Assembly (NCBI GenBank): GCA_016871195.1
Contig: VFZN01000004.1
Location: 62,001 to 126,000, forward strand
From: Acidobacteriota bacterium
Lineage (GTDB): Bacteria > Acidobacteriota > Vicinamibacteria > Vicinamibacterales > UBA2999
Direction of reading: 5' to 3'
Length of the DNA stretch: 64,000 nt
The notes under the pieces were generated by a model. It was not told the origin of the DNA, did no database searches, and saw only the letters and a list, made by a program, of their open reading frames with translations. The position numbers and the translations under genes were made by a program. Shown here piece by piece: positions 52,956 through 61,217 of the stretch. Each line of letters begins with the position of its first letter. Position 1 is the stretch's first letter.

Positions 52956-54422
52956 TTACTGCGGCGGCTTGTGTTCGTGCGTCTTCCCCGACGGAGGGCC
53001 GACCTGCACCGTGCTCATCAGTCCCCCTTCGGCGTGATCGAGGATGTGACAGTGGAACATCCATTCACCTGGGCGTTCGTTTAAGTCGATGAGCACGCGA
53101 ACCGTCGATTTCATCGGCACGTTGAGCGTGTCTTTCCACGCAAGCGGCTGTACCGGCTGATCGCGGTCATCGAGCTGCATGAAGAAGTAGCCATGCAGAT
53201 GAAACGGATGATCCCAGTCGGTGTCGTTCCTGAGGATCCACACCTGGCGCTCGCCCAGCGCGGCGGTGAAGGGTTTCGATTCCCAATAGGGCACGCCGTT
53301 CACGCGGAAGGCCGACTTGCCGTCCTTGCCCGCAGGCGGCAGCGTGAGCACCACCGGCACTTCCGTCGCGCCGGCGCGCATCGTCGGCACGATGCGTCGT
53401 GACGTCGCAGGCATCGCGCGGGCAGGCAGCGCGGGGGCATCGGTAAAGCGGATGCGCATCAGTTCCTCGACGTCGCGGTACTGCACGCTGCCGTAGCCGC
53501 GGTTGTAGAGCATGGCGCGCACACTCAGCGTCGACCCCGGCACCCCGCGCGGGGCCACCAGCACGTCAACCCGCTCGCCCGTCGTCACCAGCAGCGTCTG
53601 CTCGGTGACCGGTGTCGATTGCAGTCCGCCGTCGCCCCCGATCACGGTGAATGGCTGGCCATCCATATCGATGAGGAAGAACCGGCTCTTCGCCGTGTTG
53701 ACGATGCGCCAGCGCTGCAGTGTGCCAGCGCGCATGGTGAGCGTGGGGGTGCGGCGACCGTTGACGAGCACATACTCACCCTCGCGTCCGAACACCATGC
53801 CCGCCGGACCACCACTCTCGGCTGGTTCAAGCGCACCGACTGTGTTGAACCCGATATCACTCAGCACCAGCGTGACCTCATCGTCGACGGTGATGCCGTC
53901 GGCGGGGTTGTCCACCTGCAGGGCGCCGTACAGGCCAAAGCCGACCTGTGCGGCGGACATCACGTGCGGGTGATACCAGAACAACCCGGCATCGCGCAGC
54001 ACGAAATCGTAGGTGAACGTGTCGCCGGTCTGCATGGGCGGCTGCGAAATGCCCGGCACGCCGTCCATCTCAATGGGCACGCGCACGCCGTGCCAATGCA
54101 TTGTCGTCGCTTCGGGGAGCCGATTGGTGAAGTGCACGATGAGACGGTCGCCGATCTTCGCGCGCAGAAACGGCCCTGGAATGCCGCCGTCATACGTCCA
54201 CGCCTTCACCTTCAGGCTGGGGCCGATCTCCACATCGGCCAGGTAGGCACTGATGTTGACCTCAAGTATCGAGGGGTCGGGATTGATGTCGACCGGCACC
54301 CGAAGGGGCGGCGCATCGACGGCGCGGTGACGATCGGCGAGTGACTGTGCCGACGAAGTGACCGGCGCCGCAACGCCCATCACCAGCAGGCCCGCAATCA
54401 GCGTACGAAGCACTGAGCCCAT
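52956..54422 (-). CDS. exported multicopper oxidase
   Basis: 488 residues with a signal peptide (to about SSAQS, 26). Three cupredoxin domains. Copper ligands are complete: TMHWHGVRVP and FWYHPHVM for types 2/3, HPFHLHGYFF, and HCHILDHAEGGLM carrying the type 1 Cys, two His and axial Met. It resembles laccase/CueO-like oxidases and would oxidise phenols or metal ions with O2 in the periplasm. A tail HEHKPPQ could bind metal. TAGCAT stands exactly 6 nt before the ATG. Confidence 0.92.
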   Translation of the reverse strand: MGSVLRTLIAGLLVMGVAAPVTSSAQSLADRHRAVDAPPLRVPVDINPDPSILEVNISAYLADVEIGPSLKVKAWTYDGGIPGPFLRAKIGDRLIVHFTNRLPEATTMHWHGVRVPIEMDGVPGISQPPMQTGDTFTYDFVLRDAGLFWYHPHVMSAAQVGFGLYGALQVDNPADGITVDDEVTLVLSDIGFNTVGALEPAESGGPAGMVFGREGEYVLVNGRRTPTLTMRAGTLQRWRIVNTAKSRFFLIDMDGQPFTVIGGDGGLQSTPVTEQTLLVTTGERVDVLVAPRGVPGSTLSVRAMLYNRGYGSVQYRDVEELMRIRFTDAPALPARAMPATSRRIVPTMRAGATEVPVVLTLPPAGKDGKSAFRVNGVPYWESKPFTAALGERQVWILRNDTDWDHPFHLHGYFFMQLDDRDQPVQPLAWKDTLNVPMKSTVRVLIDLNERPGEWMFHCHILDHAEGGLMSTVQVGPPSGKTHEHKPPQ

Positions 54423-54428
54423 GCGGCC

Positions 54429-54434
54429 ATGCTA
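54429..54434 (-). promoter_or_regulatory. -10 element (TAGCAT), leaderless-type
   Basis: TAGCAT on the minus strand, then 6 nt, then the ATG at 54422. It gives the multicopper oxidase a promoter separate from the lipoprotein gene 30 nt upstream. Confidence 0.58.
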
Positions 54435-54452
54435 CACCCGCGAACAAGGACG

Positions 54453-55736
54453 TTACGGGTCTGCGATATCGAATGACCGCACGTGCCAGCGATCGTCTTC
54501 GCGTGTCCACAGAAGTACGAGAATGGCACCGGTCTGGCCATCGCGCGGCCGGAACTGGAACAGCGTCTGGGCCCAGGTGGTCGAGGGCGCCGTCGCACCC
54601 GCGGCAGTCTCGCAGAGGAAACCGCGGGCCTCGGCGTCATCAATCATCGCCAGTGTGAACGCACGGTCAAAGGGATGGGCGATGACACGCAGGTCGGTGT
54701 CCCATGGCTGCACCGGCATGATGACCTCGGCCAGATGCCGCACACGCCGGCCCCTGGCCGCCTCGCGCATGAGGCGCGCCAGCGCGTCGCGCGTTTCGGT
54801 ACTGCGGAGGCGTTCGTTCTCGGCATCCTCGTCTGTGTTTGTGCACCCGGTCGCCTGTGGAGACACCACCGCCAGCGCCTCGTCGACGTCGCGCCGAATC
54901 AGCCAGTCGGTCAAAAACTCGGTGGTCGCCACGGCCGGCGAATCGATGGCGGCGTCGCGTCCGAACGACGGCAGATCGGGTTCATCATCGGGGCGGGCTT
55001 CGGGTCCGGCCACGGGGGCCGCCGGCGCCGTCGAGGTGGTGAAGAAGGCCAGCACGGCCGTCCACCACGGACGCAGGTCATTCCACCGCCGGTTGTGCCG
55101 CATGTCGTTGCCACGCGCGCGCACATCGCTGTTGGCCGAGCTCAGATGCCCGTTGAACAGGCCCTGGGGAATATGCGACGACAGGTAGTCGACATCGATG
55201 TCGGCCTGCGTGTGCTCGGGTGTCATCGAAATCTGAATGCTGGGGAACCGGCCGCCGAGCCGGTAGTTGACCGGATAGCCCTTGTGAAACACCGTGTTGT
55301 CCTTGTCACGGTAGAACTCGCGCGATGCCTGGACGCGGTCGAAGGCATCGGGACGCAGGTCGACGTAGAGACGGAACTGCCGGTCGCCGCGGACGCCGGC
55401 TTCCTGCCCGGCGACACGATCGATGCGGGCGATGAGCGACAGCCCGTGCCCGAGGTCGCGGCCCTCGGCATCCGTCAGTGTCGTGCGCAGCAGCGAGTGC
55501 GTGGCTGCCTCGAAGGTCGTCTGCCGGTGCAGGGGCCGGGCGCCGTAGAAGGCGGCGGGTGAGTCGGCGCCAGCCGCGGCACCGGCGTCGCGGAACATCT
55601 GCTCGAACAGAGCCTGCTGGGCCGGCTGCAGGCGCACGTAGGCGTCGGCATTGTTGAGGGCGGTCGGTGTCTGCGGCGCGGCTTTCGGTCCGCAGCCCGC
55701 GAGAACCAGCACACACAGCAGCACGAGTCGGCGCAT
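54453..55736 (-). CDS. conserved-looking lipoprotein of unknown function
   Basis: 427 residues with a short signal and lipobox LVLAGC (C15). Two folded regions can be seen: residues about 25-215, with FHKGYPVNYRLGGRFPSIQI and a Asn/His-rich DYLSSHIPQGLFNGHLSS, and residues about 265-427, with LTDWLIRRDVDEALAVVS and LLWTREDDRWHVRSFDIADP. The last part resembles the accessory domains that end SnoaL/NTF2-like or DUF-type lipoproteins. No family is assigned. It lies 30 nt before the multicopper oxidase and is divergent from the SnoaL-like gene. Confidence 0.62.
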   Translation of the reverse strand: MRRLVLLCVLVLAGCGPKAAPQTPTALNNADAYVRLQPAQQALFEQMFRDAGAAAGADSPAAFYGARPLHRQTTFEAATHSLLRTTLTDAEGRDLGHGLSLIARIDRVAGQEAGVRGDRQFRLYVDLRPDAFDRVQASREFYRDKDNTVFHKGYPVNYRLGGRFPSIQISMTPEHTQADIDVDYLSSHIPQGLFNGHLSSANSDVRARGNDMRHNRRWNDLRPWWTAVLAFFTTSTAPAAPVAGPEARPDDEPDLPSFGRDAAIDSPAVATTEFLTDWLIRRDVDEALAVVSPQATGCTNTDEDAENERLRSTETRDALARLMREAARGRRVRHLAEVIMPVQPWDTDLRVIAHPFDRAFTLAMIDDAEARGFLCETAAGATAPSTTWAQTLFQFRPRDGQTGAILVLLWTREDDRWHVRSFDIADP

Positions 55737-55774
55737 GGTCTTCAGTGTGCCGTACTTGTGGCACCATGCTCCAC

Positions 55775-56266
55775 ATGAAGCGTCGCACCCTGCTGCAGTC
55801 GATCACCGCCGGACTGATGGCCCTGTCGGCCCGCATCTCCCTGAGTGCCCGCAGTGCCGACGGCCCCTCGCCAGATCAGGGCGCGGCCGACCCGGCCGCG
55901 GCAGCCACGCTGGCCCTGCTCGACCGCTTTGCCGCGGCGTGGAATGCCCATGACGTCGACACGCTGATGGCCTGCATGACCGATGACGGCGTGTTTGAAT
56001 CGGCGGCGGGAGGCACGGTGGCGGGTACGCGCTCGGTGGGGGCGGCGGCCGTGCGGCGGGCGTATCAGGCCATCTTCGAGACCTATCCCGATGCCCGCTG
56101 GAACGAGCCGCGACACATCATCGCCGGCACGCGTGCCGTGACCGAGTGGCGCTTCACCGGCACGACGCGCGACGGGCAGAAGGTCGAGGTGAACGGCTGC
56201 GATGTCTTCATCCTGCGCGGCGGCCGCATCGCCCTCAAGAATTCCTATCGCAAGCAGCGCAGCTGA
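55775..56266 (+). CDS. exported SnoaL/NTF2-like protein
   Basis: 163 residues from the ATG at 55775; an in-frame ATG three codons earlier is possible. The N-terminus MKRRTLLQSITAGLMALSAR is Tat-like. The NTF2-like domain (about 45-155) has ALLDRFAAAWNAHDVDTLMA and a closing FILRGGRIALKNSYRKQ, typical of SnoaL-like polyketide-cyclase/ester-cyclase relatives. Catalytic Asp/His residues cannot be judged. One nucleotide separates its stop from the next gene. Confidence 0.8.
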   Translation: MKRRTLLQSITAGLMALSARISLSARSADGPSPDQGAADPAAAATLALLDRFAAAWNAHDVDTLMACMTDDGVFESAAGGTVAGTRSVGAAAVRRAYQAIFETYPDARWNEPRHIIAGTRAVTEWRFTGTTRDGQKVEVNGCDVFILRGGRIALKNSYRKQRS

Positions 56267-56267
56267 C

Positions 56268-56684
56268 ATGGGGCCACCGTTCATCCTGCGGCCGCGCCTC
56301 GCTGCGGTGCTGGCACTGGCCCTGGTGCTGGCGGCGTGTCGACAGGTGGCGCCTCCGCCCCCGCCACTGGTGCCGGTCGTGCAGACGATGGGCACGTGGG
56401 AAGGGCGGGGAGACCACACCATCGGCATCACCAGCCAGTCGGGGAAATTCCAGATTCGCTGGCGTACCACCGAGTCGGCCGACGCGATGGCACCCGGCGT
56501 GTTCCGCGTGACGGTGCACAGCGCCGTCAGCGGGCGGCCGCTGCATGAGGTCATCAGTCATGTGGGCGCCGGCAGCGGGGCCGTCGACTACGAGGAAGAT
56601 CCCCGCCAGTTCAACCTGATGATTGCCTCGGCCGACGTCGACTGGGTCGTCACGGTCGATGAGACGGTACTGACCCGGCCCTGA
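56268..56684 (+). CDS. small lipoprotein of unknown function
   Basis: 138 residues with a signal and lipobox LVLAAC. The mature part is beta-rich, with GTWEGRGDHTIGITSQSGKF near the front and FRVTVHSAVSGRPLHEVISH in the middle. Its general shape resembles CUB-like or DUF-type ligand-binding lipoproteins. It starts one nucleotide after the SnoaL-like gene and is surely co-transcribed with it. Confidence 0.6.
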   Translation: MGPPFILRPRLAAVLALALVLAACRQVAPPPPPLVPVVQTMGTWEGRGDHTIGITSQSGKFQIRWRTTESADAMAPGVFRVTVHSAVSGRPLHEVISHVGAGSGAVDYEEDPRQFNLMIASADVDWVVTVDETVLTRP

Positions 56685-56700
56685 GGGACTGGCGGTCCCT
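56684..56700 (+). terminator. weak hairpin at the end of the lipoprotein gene
   Basis: AGGGAC-TGGCG-GTCCCT, a 6-bp stem touching the stop codon. Only a short T-run follows. Confidence 0.35.
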
Positions 56701-56765
56701 TCCGCCCCGTGCGGCTGCGCGCCGGGCCCATTCGGTGTATCGTGTCGCCTTCGGAGATCTGACGC

Positions 56766-58487
56766 ATGACCATTCGTTCTCTTGCTGCCGTGCTGCTTGC
56801 GGCCTCGCTCGCCTCGGCCACACTTCTGGCCCAGCGACCGGCCACCCTGCTCGAGACCCTTCCCGGGGGCACGCCCCCTGACAGTGTGTTCATCGAAGAC
56901 CTGACGTGGGCCGAGGCGCGCGATCTGGTGAGGGCGGGGTGGACCACCGTCATCATCGGCACCGCCGGCACCGAGCAGAAAGGCCCGCACATGGTCGACG
57001 GCGAGCACAAGTTCGTCATGACCTATGCGGCCGATCGCATCGCGCGCGCGATGGGCAAGACGCTGGTCGCCCCGGTCGTCACGTATGTGCCCGAGGGCAG
57101 CTGGGATCCGCCGATGGGCCACATGGGCAAGCCCGGCACCATCACGCTGCCCGAAGATCGGTTTGTCGAATTGCTCGTCAGCGCCGGCCGCAGTCTCAAG
57201 GCGGGCGGCTTCACGCGCATCATGTTCCTGGGGGAATCGGGCGGCAACCGCACCGGCATGCGTTCCGCGGCTGAGGCGCTCAACAAGATCTGGGCCGGCA
57301 CCGGTGCCACGGCACACTGGATTGACGACTACTACACGAAGTCGCACGCCGACCAGGATGTGTTTGCGGCCAAGCTCCTTGGGGTGGCCCCGGGGCAGGT
57401 GGGCAATCACGCCAACATCCTGGATACCTCCGAGTTGATGTTCGTCGCACCGCAGCACATCCGCAACGATCGCCTGGTGGGCAACGACTACGAGAACAAC
57501 GGCGTCAGCGGCAACAACCAGTCGAAGGCGTCGCCGCAGATCGGCCGCGAGTTGCTGCAAATCAAACTCGACAATGCGCTGGCGCAGATTCGGCGGCAGG
57601 TGAGTGGCGCCGAGCCGCCGGTGCCGGCTCTGCCCGCCCCGCAGGGTGGTGGGCGCGGTGGCAACCGTCCGCCCCCCCCTCCGGGCCCGCATCGCCCGAC
57701 CTTCGAGACGGCCCCGGCCAGCCGCACGCCCACGAAGGCACCCGATACGGTGTTCATCGACGAGCTCACCTGGGAAGAGACGCGCGATGCGCTGAAAGCC
57801 GGGCGTCGCACGGTGATCATTCCCACCGGCGGCACCGAGAAAAACGGGTACCACATGGTGCTCGGCAAGCACAATTTCGTGGTCAGCCATGCGGCGAACC
57901 TCATGGCGCGCCGCCTGGGCAATGCGCTCGTGGCCCCGGTGATTCAGTATGTGCCCGAGGGTGACCCCGATCGTCAGGTGCCCGGCGCGATTTCGCTGCC
58001 GTCGCCAGCCTACGACCAGCTGCTCGATGCGGCAGCGCGCAGTCTGCAGGCACATGGCTTCACCGACATCCTCTTCATCGGCGACAGCGGCGGCAACCAG
58101 GGCGGCATGACGGCCGTGGCCAACGCCCTCACCGCCGAGTGGAAGGATCGCGGCGTGCGCGTGTATGCGCTCACCGATTACTACAACGTCGGTCGCGACC
58201 ATTACCGCGCCTGGATGCTGGCGGCCTTTGGCTATGGCGATGACATCGTCGGCAGCCATGCGGGCATCAGCGACACCTCCCAGATGCTGCATGTGCACCC
58301 GGCGGGCATTCGCCGCGACCGCATCATGGCGTGGGGCGGGGCGAAGGACTCAGGCGTGACCGGCGACCCGGTCAGGGCGACCGCCGAGATCGGGCGCATG
58401 GGCATCGAGTTCAAGGTGAATGCCGCCCTGAACCAGTTCCAGACCCTCAAGAATCCCCCGCCTCAGCGGGGACGGGGCGGTAACTAG
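56766..58487 (+). CDS. exported double creatininase-family protein
   Basis: 573 residues with a signal peptide (to about LLAQ, 23). Two creatininase domains in one chain: residues about 40-280 and about 325-560, joined by a Gly/Pro-rich hinge (GGGRGGNRPPPPPGPHRP). Each half repeats the same landmarks: FIEDLTW/FIDELTW, GTAGTEQKGPH/PTGGTEKNGYH, GESGGN/GDSGGN, and HANILDTS/HAGISDTSQM. Ordinary creatininases have EQHGPH and HGGN; here the His residues of both motifs are partly replaced (Lys/Asn and Ser), so metal binding and substrate are uncertain. GGAG 10 nt before the ATG and TATCGT near 56739 suggest a leadered transcript. Confidence 0.87.
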   Translation: MTIRSLAAVLLAASLASATLLAQRPATLLETLPGGTPPDSVFIEDLTWAEARDLVRAGWTTVIIGTAGTEQKGPHMVDGEHKFVMTYAADRIARAMGKTLVAPVVTYVPEGSWDPPMGHMGKPGTITLPEDRFVELLVSAGRSLKAGGFTRIMFLGESGGNRTGMRSAAEALNKIWAGTGATAHWIDDYYTKSHADQDVFAAKLLGVAPGQVGNHANILDTSELMFVAPQHIRNDRLVGNDYENNGVSGNNQSKASPQIGRELLQIKLDNALAQIRRQVSGAEPPVPALPAPQGGGRGGNRPPPPPGPHRPTFETAPASRTPTKAPDTVFIDELTWEETRDALKAGRRTVIIPTGGTEKNGYHMVLGKHNFVVSHAANLMARRLGNALVAPVIQYVPEGDPDRQVPGAISLPSPAYDQLLDAAARSLQAHGFTDILFIGDSGGNQGGMTAVANALTAEWKDRGVRVYALTDYYNVGRDHYRAWMLAAFGYGDDIVGSHAGISDTSQMLHVHPAGIRRDRIMAWGGAKDSGVTGDPVRATAEIGRMGIEFKVNAALNQFQTLKNPPPQRGRGGN

Positions 58488-58518
58488 CCGGCACGGGTGA
58501 TCACGGGCGCCGCTGCGC

Positions 58519-58524
58519 TATGCT
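58519..58524 (+). promoter_or_regulatory. -10-like hexamer (TATGCT) before the DUF305/LVIVD operon
   Basis: TATGCT lies 9 nt before the ATG at 58534, with GAAGG between them. The leader would be only a few bases. Confidence 0.4.
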
Positions 58525-58533
58525 GAAGGCACC

Positions 58534-59205
58534 ATGATCACCCGCGTCCTTCCGACAGGGGCGCTGGCCCTGCTGGTGGCCCTCGTGGCCCTGCCGGCGG
58601 CGGCCCAGCCCCCGCAGACCCCGCGGCCCCCAGATGAGGGCCCCCCTCCGCTGCTGATGCCCGGCGCTCCGGGCAAAGATACGCGCACCATCACGGCTAC
58701 GGCCGCCACTGACCTGTCGAAGGTGGGCTTCACCAAGGCCGATGTGGCCTTCATGCAGGGCATGATCGGCCACCATCGTCAGGCCCTCGAAATGGCGGCC
58801 CTGCTGCCCGATCGCACCAGCCGCGACGACATGAAGCTGCTCGCCAAGCGCATCGAGGTGTCGCAGGCGGATGAAATCGACATGATGAAGGCGTGGCTGA
58901 CCTCGCGCGGGCAGTCGCTGCCTGACGAGCACGCCCACCACGAACACAGCGGGCTGATGCCGGGCATGCTCACCCCGGACGAGATGATGAAACTCGGACT
59001 GACCACGGGCGTCGAGTTCGACCGGATGTTTCTCGAAGGCATGATCCGGCATCACGGCGGGGCCCTGACGATGGTGAAAGACCTGTTCGGGTCGCCTGGC
59101 GCCGGGCAGGACAGTGACATCTTCGCGTTTGCCTCGGACGTCGAAGCCGACCAGCAGATGGAAATCGAACGCATGAGTGCGCTTCTGAAGGAGCTGCGGA
59201 AATGA
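58534..59205 (+). CDS. exported DUF305 protein (ferritin-like four-helix fold)
   Basis: 223 residues with a signal peptide (to about AAAQ, 25). Two DUF305 halves carry the diagnostic MIGHHRQALEMA and MIRHHGGALTMV motifs plus a His-rich DEHAHHEHSG between them. The family binds metals and is often associated with copper or heavy-metal handling, but its activity is not established. Overlaps the next gene by 4 nt (ATGA); this pairing with an LVIVD-repeat protein suggests one functional unit. Confidence 0.9.
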   Translation: MITRVLPTGALALLVALVALPAAAQPPQTPRPPDEGPPPLLMPGAPGKDTRTITATAATDLSKVGFTKADVAFMQGMIGHHRQALEMAALLPDRTSRDDMKLLAKRIEVSQADEIDMMKAWLTSRGQSLPDEHAHHEHSGLMPGMLTPDEMMKLGLTTGVEFDRMFLEGMIRHHGGALTMVKDLFGSPGAGQDSDIFAFASDVEADQQMEIERMSALLKELRK

Positions 59206-61106
59206 GAGCTGTTGTGGGATGGGGGGCCAGTGCGGCCCTGGTGGCGCTGATCGGCGCCGGTGTGGTCTCGGCCCAGAACCAGAACGACCCGCGCGTGGGG
59301 CTGAAAGCCGGCATGACAGATGCCGGTGTCGCGGCGAAGAACATGGAACTGACGGCCACGCTGCCGCGCCCGGAGGGGTTCTTCGACCCTGCGGCGCCGG
59401 CGGGTGATGCGATGCCCCCCGAGCGACCCGCGGGTCCGCCAGCGGCGGCCGGCACTGCCCCTGCTCCTGCACCGGCTCCCGCGCCGGCACCGGGGGCAGC
59501 CCCCGGGGCCCCGGCCCCGCGCGGCAGTGGTCTCGACTTTGCCAACTCTGATCTGGCGTTTGCCGGCACCAACATGTGGGTCGGCAACTTCCACGGCTTC
59601 AACGTCTACGACATCGAGAACGCCCGCAAGCCTCGGCTGATGGCGTCGATTGTGTGCCCGGGCGGCCAGGGCGACGTGTCGGTCTACGGCACGCTCCTGT
59701 TCATGTCGGTCGAGCAGACGCGCGGCCGCATCGACTGCGGCGTGCAGGGCATCGGCGACACGGTCAGCAAGGAACGCTTCCGCGGCGTGCGCATCTTCGA
59801 CATCAGCGACATGCGCAAGCCCCGCCAGGTGGCGGCGGTGCAGACCTGCCGCGGATCGCACACGCACACGCTGGTGCCCAATCCGAAGGACCCGTCAAAG
59901 ATCTACGTGTACGGCTCGGGCACCGGTGGTGTGCGCTCGGGCGAGGAACTCGACGGCTGCTCAAACCTCGACCCTGAGAAGGACACGAACACCGCCCTCT
60001 TCAGCATCGACGTGATTGAAGTGCCCATCGCCGCGCCGCAGACGGCGCGCATCGTCAACCGTCCGCGCATCTTCGCCGACGAGAAGTCCGGTGCCATCGC
60101 GGGTCTCTGGAAGGGCGGCGACAGCGGCCCCGGCACGCAGCGCACCAGCCAGACCAACCAGTGCCACGACATCACGGTCTATCCGCAGGTGGGCCTGGCG
60201 GCCGGCGCCTGCTCGGGCAACGGCATCCTGATGGACATTTCCGACCCGGTCAACCCGAAGCGGCTCGACCACGTGTTCGACAAGAACTTTGCCTACTGGC
60301 ACTCGGCCACGTTCAATAACGACGGCACGAAGGTGCTGTTCACCGACGAGTGGGGCGGCGGCACGCGTCCGCGCTGCCGTGCGACCGATCTGCCCAACTG
60401 GGGTGCCAACGCGATCTTCGACATCGTCGACCGCAAGATGGTGTTCAAGGGCTACTACAAGATGCCGGCGGCCCAGTCCGAGCAGGAGAACTGCGTGGCC
60501 CACAACGGCTCGCTGCTGCCGGTGCCCGGGCGCGACATCATGGTGCAGGGCTGGTATCAGGGCGGGTTGTCGGTGTTTGACTTCACCGAGTCGGACAAGC
60601 CCGTGGAAATTGCCTACTTTGATCGCGGCCCGCTCGACGCCGAGAAGCTGATTGTCGGCGGCTACTGGTCGACCTACTGGTACAACGGCCGCATTTACGG
60701 CTCGGAAATCTCGCGCGGCATCGACATCTTCGAGCTCAAGCCCAGCGAATACCTGACCCAGAACGAGATTGACGCCGCGGCGCTCATCCGCTGGGAGGAA
60801 TTCAATCCGCAGATGCAGCCCAAGGTCACCTATCCGGCGGTGGCGGTGGTGGCCAAGGCCTACATCGACCAACTGAACCGGACCAAGGCCATCGCGGCCG
60901 ACCGGGCGCAGGCCGTGGCCGGCGCCATGGACCGGGCCGAGGCCCTGCGCACCCCGCGTGACCGTGGCGCTGCCGATGCCGTGGCCGACCTGACCCGGCT
61001 TGCCGGACAGCTCGATGCGGACGCCGCCCGGGCCACCGGACGCGATCAGGCCCGCCTGCGGGCCCTGTCCGACACGCTCAAGACCCGGGCCGCACGCCTG
61101 CGCTGA
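59202..61106 (+). CDS. exported LVIVD-repeat beta-propeller protein
   Basis: 634 residues with a signal peptide (to about VVSAQ, 23), a Pro/Ala-rich linker (about 65-108) and a propeller made of LVIVD-type repeats: HGFNVYDIENARKPRLMASI, VRIFDISDMRKPRQVAAVQT and LSVFDFTESDKPVEIAYF. A helical tail (about 555-634) is rich in Ala and Arg and may be a coiled coil. Such proteins are probably surface adhesion or binding proteins; some have been linked to c-type cytochrome-like partners. It is coupled to the DUF305 gene by a 4-nt overlap. Confidence 0.88.
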   Translation: MRAVVGWGASAALVALIGAGVVSAQNQNDPRVGLKAGMTDAGVAAKNMELTATLPRPEGFFDPAAPAGDAMPPERPAGPPAAAGTAPAPAPAPAPAPGAAPGAPAPRGSGLDFANSDLAFAGTNMWVGNFHGFNVYDIENARKPRLMASIVCPGGQGDVSVYGTLLFMSVEQTRGRIDCGVQGIGDTVSKERFRGVRIFDISDMRKPRQVAAVQTCRGSHTHTLVPNPKDPSKIYVYGSGTGGVRSGEELDGCSNLDPEKDTNTALFSIDVIEVPIAAPQTARIVNRPRIFADEKSGAIAGLWKGGDSGPGTQRTSQTNQCHDITVYPQVGLAAGACSGNGILMDISDPVNPKRLDHVFDKNFAYWHSATFNNDGTKVLFTDEWGGGTRPRCRATDLPNWGANAIFDIVDRKMVFKGYYKMPAAQSEQENCVAHNGSLLPVPGRDIMVQGWYQGGLSVFDFTESDKPVEIAYFDRGPLDAEKLIVGGYWSTYWYNGRIYGSEISRGIDIFELKPSEYLTQNEIDAAALIRWEEFNPQMQPKVTYPAVAVVAKAYIDQLNRTKAIAADRAQAVAGAMDRAEALRTPRDRGAADAVADLTRLAGQLDADAARATGRDQARLRALSDTLKTRAARLR

Positions 61107-61125
61107 CCCCGGGGAAATCATTCCG

Positions 61126-61167
61126 TTGCATCTGCCGTCGATGGGTGTAGTATGTCGGCGGCAGATG
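61126..61167 (+). promoter_or_regulatory. promoter flanked by a 9-bp inverted repeat
   Basis: TTGCAT (61126-61131), 16 nt, TAGTAT (61148-61153) is a good -35/-10 pair for the aminotransferase gene. CATCTGCCG (61129-61137) and CGGCAGATG (61159-61167) are perfect inverted repeats around the -10, placed as an operator or a leader hairpin would be. Confidence 0.5.
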
Positions 61168-61217
61168 GAACGGGTGCCGTATCGGTGCCCGGGTGCCGTC
61201 CATGGGAGCATCTGGAA

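Noticed and set aside
56235-58298. 687-codon open frame opposite the double creatininase
   Set aside because: Same kind of shadow: low-complexity Arg/His/Gly/Ala with no domain. The plus-strand frame has two matching creatininase halves.
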